The translations under genes were made by a program, and so were the position numbers. A model generated the notes under the pieces. That model saw only the letters and a list, made by a program, of their open reading frames with translations. It was not told where the DNA came from and searched no databases. From contig JAJDWR010000052.1 of assembly GCA_022825505.1 (NCBI GenBank), positions 1 to 35,632 on the forward strand: 35,632 nucleotides of DNA. The letters are read 5' to 3'. Source of the stretch: Gammaproteobacteria bacterium (lineage in GTDB: Bacteria; Pseudomonadota; Gammaproteobacteria; Steroidobacterales; Rariloculaceae). Positions 18,583 to 27,584 of the stretch are shown here, piece by piece; the stretch's first letter is position 1; the number at the start of each line of letters is the position of its first letter.

Positions 18583-19821
18583 ATGACCGTTGCCAACGGG
18601 AAGTGGGACACAAACTACGAATGGAAAGTCGTCACCTTGCTGGGTATCGGCTTCGGTCTGGTGGGACTGGACCGATGGATCATCGCGCCCCTGGGTCCCA
18701 CCATGGCGATGGACCTGGGCCTGAGTCCGGGCGACATCGGTTATCTCGTCGGCGCGCTTGGCCTGACGTGGGGTGTATTCGCGATTTTCAGCGGCCGCCT
18801 CGCCGATTCGATCGGCCACCGCAAGATACTGATTCCGGCGATACTGGTGTTCTCGCTGATGTCCGGGTTTTCGGGTATGGCCTCCGGCATGGTGGGGCTG
18901 ATCTTCATCCGGGCGCTCATGGGTGCGGCCGAAGGCGCATACACGCCGACCAGCTTCACGGCGGTGGCTTCTGCCGCCAAACCCGAGCGGCGAGGCATCC
19001 TTCAGGGTGCTCAGCAGTGCGGGTTCGCTCTGTTCGGCCTCGCGCTCGGACCCATCATCGCCACGCAGCTCCTGCAAGTGGTGCCTTCCTGGCGCTGGGT
19101 ATTCTGGATCGTGGCGATCCCCGGCTTCATCGTCGCGGCGCTGCTGTACTTCGTACTGAAAGAACCGGAAGACACGCAGGGCGGCGCCACCGTGGGCGCC
19201 GCGCTCACGGCCGATCAGACCCGCAGCAGCTACATGGAACTGCTGAGGACACCCAACATCGTGTTGGCCATGCTGCTGCTGTTCTGCACCATGTCTTGCG
19301 TGTTCGTGTTGAGCGCCATGGTGCCGGGCTACCTGGAAGGCTACATCGGCTTTACTCCACAACAGCAAGGTGCGGTGCTTTCCGGCATCGGCTTCGGCGG
19401 ATTCCTTGGCCAGTTCGGTATTCCCGGACTGTCCGACCGGTTCGGGCGCAAGCCGATGACGATCATCAGCTTCATCGGTGCGACCATCTCGGTGTGGATT
19501 TTCTTCCAACTCGGCGCCAACCCGCTGGCGCTGTTCCTGACGATCTTCGTGGTGTCGTTTTTCAGCCTGGGCGTGATCGCGCTGATCACCGGGCCCATCG
19601 CCACGGAGGCCGCGCCGCTGGGGCTGGTTTCCGCCGCCATCGGCATTGTCGTCGGCACCGGAGAGATTTTTGGTGGCGGCATTGCGCCGGCTATCGCGGG
19701 ATGGGTGACCAACAATTTCGGCATCGAGAACGTCGTCTGGGTGGCGCTGTTCGGCGTGGCCATCGGCATCGTGCTGTCGTTCTTCCTCAAGGAAACGGCG
19801 CCCATCAAGCAGGCGGAGTGA
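18583..19821 (+). CDS. major facilitator superfamily transporter
   Basis: The 412-residue protein has about twelve hydrophobic segments in two halves. The MFS loop 2-3 signature appears as SGRLADSIGHRKIL, and the related loop between helices 8 and 9 is LSDRFGRKP. The early acidic-Arg pair in GLDRWIIAPL and the pattern GAAEGAYTPTSFTAVASAAKPERRG resemble organic-acid (aromatic acid or hexuronate type) proton symporters, but the substrate cannot be fixed. The ATG at 18583 is strongly supported by AAGGAG at 18571-18576. An upstream in-frame start at 18514 would add a polar 23-residue leader unlike the family. It may supply the cytoplasm with products of the surrounding exported hydrolases, which is inference. 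Confidence 0.9.
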   Translation: MTVANGKWDTNYEWKVVTLLGIGFGLVGLDRWIIAPLGPTMAMDLGLSPGDIGYLVGALGLTWGVFAIFSGRLADSIGHRKILIPAILVFSLMSGFSGMASGMVGLIFIRALMGAAEGAYTPTSFTAVASAAKPERRGILQGAQQCGFALFGLALGPIIATQLLQVVPSWRWVFWIVAIPGFIVAALLYFVLKEPEDTQGGATVGAALTADQTRSSYMELLRTPNIVLAMLLLFCTMSCVFVLSAMVPGYLEGYIGFTPQQQGAVLSGIGFGGFLGQFGIPGLSDRFGRKPMTIISFIGATISVWIFFQLGANPLALFLTIFVVSFFSLGVIALITGPIATEAAPLGLVSAAIGIVVGTGEIFGGGIAPAIAGWVTNNFGIENVVWVALFGVAIGIVLSFFLKETAPIKQAE

Positions 19822-19924
19822 CGGCAGCCCGGTTCGATCGGGCGTAGCTCGATAGGGCCGGACAGTCGCCGATTCGGTTGGTATTCTCGTACAGAGGGAG
19901 TTGACACCAACACGGGGGATGCGA

Positions 19925-20839
19925 ATGCGAGGCTTGAATTTCGTTCATGTTGCGGTTGGTATGACCGCGAGCCTGCTGTTGCCCTGCATGCCGGCGGTCG
20001 CACAGATTGACCTGACCGGCAATTGGGTCGCGCTCTACCACGAGGACGCACCCGAGCGTCTGCCGGGACCGGCGCTGGGAGACTACCTGGAGCTGCCGAT
20101 CAACGAGGCAGCCCGGCTGCGGGCCGACAGCTACGATCCGAACCGAATCTCCGCAGTTGTGGAGTACCAGTGCCGGCCGCACGGAGGCGACTATTCCATG
20201 CGCGGATTGTCCGTACCCATGCGCGTATGGGAAGAAATCGACCCGGCGACACAGAGCCTCGTGGCGATTCACACGCGCATGGCGTGGATGGAGATGGAGC
20301 GAACGATCTGGCTGGACGGCCGTGCCCATCCGCCCGAATACGCCCGCCATACCTGGCAGGGATTCTCCACGGGCGTCTGGGAGGGGAATGCACTGGTCAC
20401 GACGACCACCCACTTCAAGCCCTCCTACCTGCGCCGCAACGGCATGCCCAGGAGCGCCGAGGCTACGCTGACCGAGTACTGGATTCGGCACGGCGATTAC
20501 CTGACTGTGGTGACTTCTATCGACGATCCGGCGTTTCTCACCGAGCCGCTGGTGCGCAGTTCCAACTGGGTGCTGGAGCCCAACGCGCGAATTGTCCCGA
20601 ACTCGTGCACGCCGGCGCATGAAGTGCCGGTTCCCGAAGGCACGGTGCCGCATTACATGCCGGGCGGGAATCCGTTTTCCCGCGAATTCTCCGAGTTCTT
20701 CGGGATCCCCTTTGAAGCCACGCGCGGTGGGGCGCAGACGCTGTATCCGGAATACCGGATGACCATGGGCGAGATTCCGGCGCCTCCGCAGTGCACCAGG
20801 TATTGCAACTGCACGGGGCTTGGCAATTGTGGCGGGTGA
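19925..20839 (+). CDS. exported protein of unknown function, GxSxGxW family (member C1), Cys-rich tail
   Basis: The 304-residue product has a signal peptide ending near MPAVAQ (residue 27), then DLTGNWVALYHED. It shares with member C2 a GDYLELPINE segment, a Cys-Arg-Pro motif (QCRPHGG, C83), and GFSTGVWEGNALVTTTTHFKPSYLRRNG (146-173). It also shares the strand pattern around LTVVTSIDDPAFL. The end is unusual: CTRYCNCTGLGNCGG, with four cysteines in 13 residues, absent from C2. Start ATG 19925 has GGGGG 6 bases upstream; ATG 19919 and TTG 19901 are alternatives. It begins a run of three + strand genes with an MBL enzyme and member C2. The function is unknown. Confidence 0.82.
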   Translation: MRGLNFVHVAVGMTASLLLPCMPAVAQIDLTGNWVALYHEDAPERLPGPALGDYLELPINEAARLRADSYDPNRISAVVEYQCRPHGGDYSMRGLSVPMRVWEEIDPATQSLVAIHTRMAWMEMERTIWLDGRAHPPEYARHTWQGFSTGVWEGNALVTTTTHFKPSYLRRNGMPRSAEATLTEYWIRHGDYLTVVTSIDDPAFLTEPLVRSSNWVLEPNARIVPNSCTPAHEVPVPEGTVPHYMPGGNPFSREFSEFFGIPFEATRGGAQTLYPEYRMTMGEIPAPPQCTRYCNCTGLGNCGG

Positions 20840-20918
20840 CCTGAGCATGATCTCCGGGATGCCCGCCGAGCAAGCGGCGATGGCGTTGATGCCCGCCGCG
20901 CGAATGCGCGCTGGGCGC

Positions 20919-21878
20919 ATGAGCACTTTACGTACGACGGTCGCGCGAAAGACAGCCATGGCAATGGCGGTGGCGGCTCTACTGGCGGTGCCGGTCCTCG
21001 CCCAGCAGGATTCCGGGGAGGCCGAGGTCCACGTGCTGCCCGTTCAGGGCAACGTGTACATGCTGGTCGGCCCGCGAGGAAACAGCGCGGTCCAGGTCGG
21101 TTACGACGGGGTCTTGCTGGTGGATACGCAATTGGCCGAACTGGCGCCGCAGATTGCCGGGCGAATCCGCGAACTCGCCGAAAACCCTGTGCGTTTCATC
21201 ATCGTCAACACGCACGTGCACGCGGACCACGCCGGAGGAAATCAGGCGCTTGCCAACATGGGCCACGAGGAAACGGGTGTACGCACGGAGGTCATTGCCC
21301 ACGAGAACGTCCTCATTCGAATGACCGCGGCGCCGGACGAAAACGTGGCGGAGACTCAACTCTCGCCCGAGGGGTGGCCAACGGCGGCGTACTTCATGCC
21401 CCACAGGGATATCCACTTCAATGGCGAACCGATCGAGATACTGCATCAGCCGTCCGCCCATACCGATGGAGACAGCCTGGTTTTTTTCCGCCGTTCCGAC
21501 GTCGTCAGCACCGGGGACATCTTCACACCCGACCGCTATCCGGTCATCGATATGGCTCGGGGAGGCACCGTGCAGGGCGTGATCGATGCCCTGAACCGGA
21601 TCATCCGGATCGCGGTACCGGAGGACAAGCAGGAAGGCGGCACCAAGGTCATCCCCGGGCATGGGCGGCTCTGCGAAGAGGCCGACGTGGTCGAATACCG
21701 GGACATGGTCACCATCATTCGCGACCGGGTGCAGGCGCTGATCGACGAGGGCATGTCCCTGGAGGAAGTGCAGGCCGCCCGTCCGTCGCTGGACTACGAT
21801 ACCGAGTACGGTAGCGACTCGGGCTCCTGGACGACGGAAATGTTTGTCGAATCAGTGTACAGGAGTCTCGGCGAATGA
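20919..21878 (+). CDS. exported metallo-beta-lactamase-fold hydrolase
   Basis: The 319-residue protein has a signal peptide (ending ..AVPVLAQ, about residue 29) and a complete MBL site. The ligands are H99, H101, D103 and H104 in NTHVHADHAGGN, H181 in PSAHTDGDS, D200 in STGDIF and H248 in PGHG. It is distinct in sequence from the MBL protein at 16115, with an insertion of about 40 residues after the first metal motif. It may act as a lactonase- or esterase-like enzyme in the periplasm, but the substrate is unknown. The ATG at 20919 is taken as the start of the signal peptide; in-frame starts from 20820 would overlap the preceding gene. The stop overlaps the next ATG (ATGA). Confidence 0.87.
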   Translation: MSTLRTTVARKTAMAMAVAALLAVPVLAQQDSGEAEVHVLPVQGNVYMLVGPRGNSAVQVGYDGVLLVDTQLAELAPQIAGRIRELAENPVRFIIVNTHVHADHAGGNQALANMGHEETGVRTEVIAHENVLIRMTAAPDENVAETQLSPEGWPTAAYFMPHRDIHFNGEPIEILHQPSAHTDGDSLVFFRRSDVVSTGDIFTPDRYPVIDMARGGTVQGVIDALNRIIRIAVPEDKQEGGTKVIPGHGRLCEEADVVEYRDMVTIIRDRVQALIDEGMSLEEVQAARPSLDYDTEYGSDSGSWTTEMFVESVYRSLGE

Positions 21879-22705
21879 GCGGATTGATCCGGGCCGGTCT
21901 TTCGTTTGTGCAGGCGATTCGCGCCGGTCGTGCGCTGGGGTCCCTGGCGGCGATCCTGTGGACCATCGGCGCGGGCCAACTCGCGTTTTCCCAGGATGAT
22001 GCGGCCTCGCCCCGCGAGTCGGCGCCGGTCGACCTCACCGGATACTGGGTCTCGGTGGTCACGGAGGATTGGCGCTGGCGCATGGTGGTTCCGGGCAAGG
22101 GTGACTATGCGAGTATTCCGCTGAACGAAGAGGGCATTCGCGTGGCCGATCAGTGGGAACCGGGCACGGCGATACCCGGTGAGGAATGCCGTCCCTACGG
22201 TGCGGCCGCGATCATGCGGGTACCGGGCCGAATTCACGTGAGCTGGGAGGATGATGAAACGCTGCGAATCGATACCGACGCGGGTATGCAGACGCGGTTG
22301 TTTCATTTTGGCGGCGAACCGCCCGAGGACATGGAGCCTGCCTGGCAGGGTTACGCATCTGCCCGGTGGGAGCCTCCGCCGGGGGGCAGGGCACAGGTCA
22401 GGATTGCGGTTCCCCTGGGTGCGGTCGGCGCGGGCGGAAACGTTTCGCAGTGGCGCTCGCTGGAAGTGGTAACGACCCGACTGCGTCCCGGTTACCTGAG
22501 GTGGAATGGCGTCCCGTACAGTGCCGACGCCGTGGTACGCGAGTTCTACGATGTCACGCCCATGCCCAACGGCGACACGTGGCTCATCGTCACAACCATC
22601 GTCGAGGATCCGCTCTATCTCGACATTCCCTACGTAACGAGCACGAACTTCAAGAAACAGGCGGACGATTCCGGGTGGAATCCGACGCCCTGCACGCCGG
22701 GCTGA
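21875..22705 (+). CDS. exported protein of unknown function, GxSxGxW-related (member C2)
   Basis: The 276-residue product has an N-terminal export signal (hydrophobic core about residues 20-38, ..LAFSQ). It matches an unnamed family seen widely in environmental Proteobacteria: VDLTGYWVSVVTEDWRWRM, GKGDYASIPLNEEG, EECRPYGAAAIMRVPGR. It shares with C1 the DLTG start, the Cys-Arg-Pro motif and YLRWNGVPYS. Its copy of the core motif is degenerate (GYASARW) and followed by an insertion of about 30 residues. The ATG overlaps the MBL stop, and AGGAG lies 9 bases upstream, so the genes are translationally coupled. No catalytic residues are evident. Confidence 0.83.
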   Translation: MSGLIRAGLSFVQAIRAGRALGSLAAILWTIGAGQLAFSQDDAASPRESAPVDLTGYWVSVVTEDWRWRMVVPGKGDYASIPLNEEGIRVADQWEPGTAIPGEECRPYGAAAIMRVPGRIHVSWEDDETLRIDTDAGMQTRLFHFGGEPPEDMEPAWQGYASARWEPPPGGRAQVRIAVPLGAVGAGGNVSQWRSLEVVTTRLRPGYLRWNGVPYSADAVVREFYDVTPMPNGDTWLIVTTIVEDPLYLDIPYVTSTNFKKQADDSGWNPTPCTPG

Positions 22706-22794
22706 GGCAGGCAATTCGGGCGTTACGGCTCCAGGTCAAGCCCGGCTGTTCGTGCTCGGATGCGCTGACGTTCGGTCTGAAGGGAATTCCGGAG

Positions 22795-23352
22795 TTAGTG
22801 CTCCAGGTCAAGTTCAACAGTCACCGTGACCTCGTTGCTGGTCCAGCTTGTGTCGCTCCAGAATCCTTCGCCCACGCCGAACTGAAGCCTTTCCAGTTCG
22901 AACGTGCCCGAGAAGTGGGCGGTGGTGCCGCTGCCGGTGTCCTCAAACGTGAAATCCATGGCTACCGGCTGCGTGACGTCTTTCAGCGTGAGTTGGCCGT
23001 TGGCACGAAACCCCGCCTCCGTGGCCTCGATGCTCTCGGATTCGAACCGGGAATGCGGATAATTGTTGGGGTCGAACCATTCCCGATCCAGGAGCGTGCG
23101 GTCGCGCTCGCTATCCCCGGTACGCACCGATCCCATCTCAACGACGCCGACGATGCTGCCGCTGGCGGGGTCGCCGGGGTCGAAGTCGATATCAGCGGTG
23201 AAGGAACCGAATTCCCCCTCGAAGGGCGATCCCTGTTGAATGGCCATGAAGCTCACGGAACTGGTCGAATCGACTGCCGTCCATTCCGCAGCGGACAGTG
23301 CGTGTCCGCAGAGCAGCAAACCGAAGAGTACCCACCGAACGTTTGATTCCAT
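22795..23352 (-). CDS. YceI-family periplasmic lipid-binding protein
   Basis: The 185-residue protein has a signal peptide (..GHALSA) and the YceI pattern: WTAVDSTSSVSFMAIQQG, FEGEFGSFTADIDFDP, a DREWFDPNNYPHSRFES segment and GQLTLKDVTQPVAMDFTF. The family forms a lipocalin-like barrel that binds isoprenoid-type lipids such as polyisoprenoid quinones in structural work. A periplasmic isoprenoid or redox-cofactor carrier role is plausible, and no enzymatic role is shown. It lies 74 bases downstream of a DUF6152 gene, at the end of the minus-strand run headed by the TonB receptor. Confidence 0.9.
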   Translation of the reverse strand: MESNVRWVLFGLLLCGHALSAAEWTAVDSTSSVSFMAIQQGSPFEGEFGSFTADIDFDPGDPASGSIVGVVEMGSVRTGDSERDRTLLDREWFDPNNYPHSRFESESIEATEAGFRANGQLTLKDVTQPVAMDFTFEDTGSGTTAHFSGTFELERLQFGVGEGFWSDTSWTSNEVTVTVELDLEH

Positions 23353-23426
23353 GTCGCTCCCTCAAGTCCAGGGCCGGAAAACGCGCGGGATTATAGCAGG
23401 CGCGGGCCCGGTCGAATGGTATTCGG

Positions 23427-23831
23427 CTATTGCGTACTCGGCGGCTCAAGCCCCTCGGCGTTCCGGTAACGGCTGCCGTCCGACTTGACAATTCCCCGCA
23501 GCGATCCGGCGGGACGCCCGTCCTTGAGGGGATGCGTTCGGACCCTGACCAGATCGCCGGGGCGCCACGAATTGGGCGAAACGCCTTCTCGGCGCAACAG
23601 CGGCGGTGCGGACAACTCGAAGCCCCACTCCGTGACCGTCCCGTCATCCTGCGTGACGTTCATGTAGAGCCATGAGTGGGGATTCAGGTAGTCAAATCGC
23701 GTCACAACTCCAGTGAGCGTGAGTTCTGTCTGATCGTCAAACATCGCGGAGGAGTGGTGGCCCGCCGAAGGGGCCGCAATAAGTGCAGCAATGGCGGCGG
23801 TCAGGGACATCAGGAGGCTGGACTTTCTCAT
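23427..23831 (-). CDS. exported DUF6152-type protein (copy 3)
   Basis: The 134-residue product has a signal peptide (MRKSSLLMSLTAAIAALIAAPSAG). HHSSAMFDDQTELTLTGVV, NPHSWLYMNV and GFELSAPPLLRREGV follow, then WRPGDLVRVRTHPLKDGRPAG, the DUF6152 layout with paired His and the NPH motif. It closely resembles copy 1 (HHSAFMFD, NPHSWLLV, PMKDGRPAA). The ATG at 23831 is preceded by GGGAGAAG; an upstream in-frame ATG at 23960 only adds a basic leader that overlaps the neighbouring gene. It lies between unknown-family member A3 and the YceI gene, in the receptor-headed run. The function is unknown. Confidence 0.85.
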   Translation of the reverse strand: MRKSSLLMSLTAAIAALIAAPSAGHHSSAMFDDQTELTLTGVVTRFDYLNPHSWLYMNVTQDDGTVTEWGFELSAPPLLRREGVSPNSWRPGDLVRVRTHPLKDGRPAGSLRGIVKSDGSRYRNAEGLEPPSTQ

Positions 23832-23889
23832 CGATTCTTCTCCCGGGGCCTTGATGCTGGGAATCGGTTCGCTTATTTGGTTCGCGTAC

Positions 23890-24912
23890 CTACTCGTGGA
23901 CGAAGTTCTCATTGAACCAGTAGTCGGGCCTGGTGATGGCCGGCTTCTCGCCCGGCGCATACTGGGAAATCACGCCGTCTTCTGTCATGTACCAGTTGGA
24001 GCCTTCCACGCAGTCCCATTGATGAGGCCAGACTCGCTCCCTGAGTTCGGGCGTGGACTCGTCCTCCAGGTAGAACGCCACCACGGTATGCCAGGGTTCG
24101 ACAAAGTTCTGCGGGTCATACATCGTGACCTCGATCTCCATTCGGCCCAGGGCGTCGCCCAGAGGTTCCACCCTGCGCCAGCGTTCGATGACCTCGAGTT
24201 GGTCGCTGACCCGCGGCATGTTCCGCTGCAAAATGCCTTCCTTGATGCCCTTGGTCCAGATCGTCAGCACGTCTTCATCCCAAAACCCGATGGAGTAGCC
24301 GAGCCACTCGCTGGTCATCCAGTCGTCCGACGGATGAGGCCGTCCGTCCGTGAAGACCCGGCGGAATTCGTTCATCATTTCGCTGCCGAGCAATGTCTTG
24401 CCCGGCGTGACGAAGTGTTCGCGGTATCCGTACTCCGTGAACCAGCGGGGGAAGTTCGGCGGCAGGCAGAAGCTGATGGGATCGATGGCCTGGTCCTCGT
24501 CCCAGCGCTGCAGATCGTTACGGAAAACTGCCTGCGCTTCTGGGTTGAGCCGCATGGTGGCGCCTTCCCGATTGATGTTGAGGCCGACTATCGCGATTTC
24601 GCCGACATCGTTGTCCGTACCCCAGTGGCCGCTCCAGTCAGGCAGGGTGGTCAGGGAATGTTCCGTTGGACCGCCCCGGGCTTCGGCGTCCTCTTTGAGC
24701 GCGTTGAAGTGCTCTTCCGCCGAGGCGTATCCGCACGGCCCGCCGGGCAATTCAAACGATCCCCAGACCGTGGTGAATTCCTTGCCCGCGGATACGCTCT
24801 GACTGGTTCCCAACTCGGGGTACTGTTCGGCCAATGGCACGCAGTCATCGTTTGCCAATGCCGAAATTGCAGGCAAAAGGAACAGCGACAAGCTTGCCAA
24901 AATCGACTTCAT
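23890..24912 (-). CDS. exported protein of unknown function, GxSxGxW family, long form (member A3)
   Basis: The 340-residue protein has a signal peptide (MKSILASLSLFLLPAISALA). It shares LPDWSGHWGT (90-99), Cys149 in FCLPPNFPRWFTEYGYREHF, NEFRRVFTDGRPH (181-193) and GYSIGFWDEDVL (205-216) with members A1 and A2. A strand-rich region with VIERWRRV and MYDPQNFVEPWHTV follows. Two extra cysteines near the N terminus (C24, C60) could form a disulfide in the periplasm. A duplicated Shine-Dalgarno block lies just upstream. The gene follows the TonB receptor by 71 bases and precedes DUF6152 copy 3, so it probably acts with both. The function is unknown. Confidence 0.85.
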   Translation of the reverse strand: MKSILASLSLFLLPAISALANDDCVPLAEQYPELGTSQSVSAGKEFTTVWGSFELPGGPCGYASAEEHFNALKEDAEARGGPTEHSLTTLPDWSGHWGTDNDVGEIAIVGLNINREGATMRLNPEAQAVFRNDLQRWDEDQAIDPISFCLPPNFPRWFTEYGYREHFVTPGKTLLGSEMMNEFRRVFTDGRPHPSDDWMTSEWLGYSIGFWDEDVLTIWTKGIKEGILQRNMPRVSDQLEVIERWRRVEPLGDALGRMEIEVTMYDPQNFVEPWHTVVAFYLEDESTPELRERVWPHQWDCVEGSNWYMTEDGVISQYAPGEKPAITRPDYWFNENFVHE

Positions 24913-24913
24913 A

Positions 24914-24941
24914 ATCTTCCCCTCAATATCTTCCCCTCAAT
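24914..24941 (-). repeat. 14-bp tandem duplication containing the ribosome binding site
   Basis: The 14-mer ATTGAGGGGAAGAT (minus strand) occurs twice in perfect tandem directly upstream of the ATG at 24912. The proximal copy places GGGG 6 bases from the start codon. The distal copy is 14 bases farther out. The block could provide a standby ribosome site or be a recent slippage duplication. Confidence 0.9.
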
Positions 24942-24983
24942 TGCTGATTTCGAACAGCACCAGCATAGGCATTGCCGTTGCTT

Positions 24984-27470
24984 CTAGTTCCCCATGAAGT
25001 AGCTGAACTGCACTCCGTACCGGGCCCCTCGCTCGTAGGAGATGCCACCGGCGTCATAGTCGGCAGCGCGGGTTCGGCTCTGGAAGGTGCGGCCGCCACC
25101 GCCGATCTTCAGGCCCACATCGTTGGTCATGTCGCGACCGTACAGGGCAACCTCCCAATTGCCGTCGGTTGGCGCAACGGCAAAGCGGAGGTCGACGCGC
25201 TGAAAGGGGTCCAGGATGTTCAACGGGTCGCGGTCGTCGGTCAGCCTGTAACCGTCGCTGAAGAGGATCATGCCGCTCACCGAGCCGGTGAGGTTGGCGC
25301 TCAGGCCGAAGTTGATCTGAGGGGAGAGCGTGATCGACCAATCCGGCGTATTGGGCATCTTTTCCCCGGAAAGATCGACGACGCACGAGCCGCCCGTGGA
25401 ACCGTCCGTGGGCGACCCTATCTTGGCTTCCAGGGAATTGCACTCGTCGGCACCCTCGTAACTGACGTACATGGCATCGCCGATCGCGCCGCTGAAGCCC
25501 ATTGTAAAATTGGTTGACGGCGCCCAACGGCCATCAACCTCAAGTCCGCTCGTGTTGGCGGCACCGGCATTGGTCGTCTCGAACGAGGAGGTCTCCGCGC
25601 GGAACACCGTCACCTGCAGATCCGTGTAGTCCGTGTCGAAGTACGCCAGGTTGAGTTCCAGCGTTCCGTCGAGCAGGCGGGACTTCAATCCGAGTTCAAC
25701 TCCCTCTGCAAACTCCGGCCGGTACGTAAGCTGCCGCGCGAACATTCCGCCGGGCGCGGGGGCCATCACGAATCCGCCCGCCTTGAAGGCTTCGGCGTAC
25801 CGTACGTAGAGCATGGAGTCATCGCCGACGTCCCATTCAAGGCCCAATTCAGGAAGCGTGTCGCTGGTTGCGAACGACTCGTGGATCGGATCCGCGATGC
25901 CGGCAGGAAACGGCACGAAATCGGTGTATTCCGTAGCCTCCACGGTAAGAAACCCGATGGTCGGCGTCAGAACGCCGGTCTTGTCAACATCCTGATAACG
26001 GGCGCCAATGTTGACTCGCACGTTCTCGGCCAGGTTCCAGTCACCGGCAAAGAACACGCTGTTCCAGGTCGAGTTTTCAATGAGTTGGCTGCCGTAACCG
26101 GTACCTCGGAGATTGGGGGGGCCCAGTGCCAGCGCCAGTGGATGTCCGAACACGCGAGGCGCGAAAATGTCGATCACCGTATCGAGTTCGTGATCCTGGT
26201 AATACGCGCCCACAATCCAGACGAACGCCTGGTCCTGCGAAGAGGACAGCCTGAATTCCTGGGCGGATTGGTCGAAGAACTCGATTCGCTCGTCGGAGAA
26301 GACGGCAAATGAGCTGGCATCGGGATCTAGCCAGTCGTGCTTGTCATAGGAAACACTGGACGTGATGGAACTGAGCGTGTAGTCGCCGATCAGCCAGTCG
26401 AAACTTGCCAGGAAGATATCGGCCTGATGATCGCGCTCCTCCGGCTCAAGAAATTCCCTGACATTGTTCATGTTCCGGGCGACGGGACTGGCAGCCGGTG
26501 TCCAGGAACGCGGATCGTTCGGGTCGGAGATTCCGTTGGCCGCGTCGATCGCCGCGACCGCATCCCAGATATCCTGAAAACCGCCGGAACCGACCAAACC
26601 ATTGGAGTCTACCAGCGGAACGCCATTGTAGAGATGGTCGATCGCGCACATCGCTCCGAATCCCGCCGAAAGAAAAGGGTTCCCCAGGCTGGTGGCGGGA
26701 TTCAGGTCGCAACGTGAGAACTTGGTCGGCGTGCCGACCTGCCATACATCCTGGGACTCGTACTTCAGCGTCAATTCGAAACTGTCGCTGGGCGTCCATA
26801 CGCCGGTTATGCGGAACGCGGAATTGTCGCGAATACCCAATGGTTTCCCCGTCGTGACCTGCGTGTAACCCGCGTCGCCGAGCTCGTAGGCCCGTCCGGC
26901 CACGCGAATCCCGAATGTATCGCTCAATGGTCCGCCGACTCCGAACTCGAAGGTGGTCTCCTCGTCGCTGCCATACGCCAGGGTGACATTTCCCTCCATC
27001 GTATCGCCCGGCCGGCGGCTGATGGTATTGATCGCGCCCGCCGTGGCACTTTGTCCCGCGAAGGTGGGTTGCGGCCCCCGCACGACTTCCAGTCGCTCCA
27101 GGTCGAAGAATGTGTTCTGGCCGAGGTTATCGCGGCCGTAATAGATGCCATCATGAAACTGTGCGACAGCCTGTTCGAATGCCTCGTTCGATGGGGAGGT
27201 GCCGATGCCGCGAATCGCGAGCCTCTGGCCGACAAAGGTGTCGCGCATGTACAGGTTTGGAATAAAGATGGAGAGGTCATCCATGTCGGAGAATCCGCCC
27301 TCCTGGAGCGCGACTCCGGTCAGTGCGGTCACCGAGATAGGCACGTCCTGAAGGCTCTCCTCGCGCCGTGTCGCGGTCACGATGATTTCCTCCAGTTGTG
27401 CGAATGCGGGTGGTGCGGCCATCAGTCCGGCCAAGATTGAAACGACTGTGAGTCGAACGAGATTATTCAT
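24984..27470 (-). CDS. TonB-dependent outer-membrane receptor
   Basis: The 828-residue protein has a signal peptide (..LAGLMAAPPAFAQ) and a TonB-box-like start of the mature chain (EEIIVTATRREESLQDVP). A plug domain follows (SDMDDLSIFIPNL, RGIGTSPSNEAFEQAV, LERLEVVRGPQ, GAINTISRRP), then a long beta-barrel region rich in aromatic and acidic strands. It ends at YFMGN. Receptors of this type import siderophores, vitamins, sugars or other large solutes using TonB-ExbBD energy; nothing here fixes the ligand. The ATG at 27470 has GGGGAC upstream and opens the signal peptide, while an in-frame ATG at 27575 would add an unrelated leader. It heads a minus-strand run with member A3, DUF6152 copy 3 and YceI. 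Confidence 0.93.
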   Translation of the reverse strand: MNNLVRLTVVSILAGLMAAPPAFAQLEEIIVTATRREESLQDVPISVTALTGVALQEGGFSDMDDLSIFIPNLYMRDTFVGQRLAIRGIGTSPSNEAFEQAVAQFHDGIYYGRDNLGQNTFFDLERLEVVRGPQPTFAGQSATAGAINTISRRPGDTMEGNVTLAYGSDEETTFEFGVGGPLSDTFGIRVAGRAYELGDAGYTQVTTGKPLGIRDNSAFRITGVWTPSDSFELTLKYESQDVWQVGTPTKFSRCDLNPATSLGNPFLSAGFGAMCAIDHLYNGVPLVDSNGLVGSGGFQDIWDAVAAIDAANGISDPNDPRSWTPAASPVARNMNNVREFLEPEERDHQADIFLASFDWLIGDYTLSSITSSVSYDKHDWLDPDASSFAVFSDERIEFFDQSAQEFRLSSSQDQAFVWIVGAYYQDHELDTVIDIFAPRVFGHPLALALGPPNLRGTGYGSQLIENSTWNSVFFAGDWNLAENVRVNIGARYQDVDKTGVLTPTIGFLTVEATEYTDFVPFPAGIADPIHESFATSDTLPELGLEWDVGDDSMLYVRYAEAFKAGGFVMAPAPGGMFARQLTYRPEFAEGVELGLKSRLLDGTLELNLAYFDTDYTDLQVTVFRAETSSFETTNAGAANTSGLEVDGRWAPSTNFTMGFSGAIGDAMYVSYEGADECNSLEAKIGSPTDGSTGGSCVVDLSGEKMPNTPDWSITLSPQINFGLSANLTGSVSGMILFSDGYRLTDDRDPLNILDPFQRVDLRFAVAPTDGNWEVALYGRDMTNDVGLKIGGGGRTFQSRTRAADYDAGGISYERGARYGVQFSYFMGN

Positions 27471-27584
27471 TCCATGTCCCCAAAAAAGTGAAAGGCTTCT
27501 GTAGCGCAGGAGCCACGCCGGCAGGCGCCAGTGAACCACGGAGCTGCAAAAGATTCTTGTTTTGCCGTGTAACATGCACCCACA

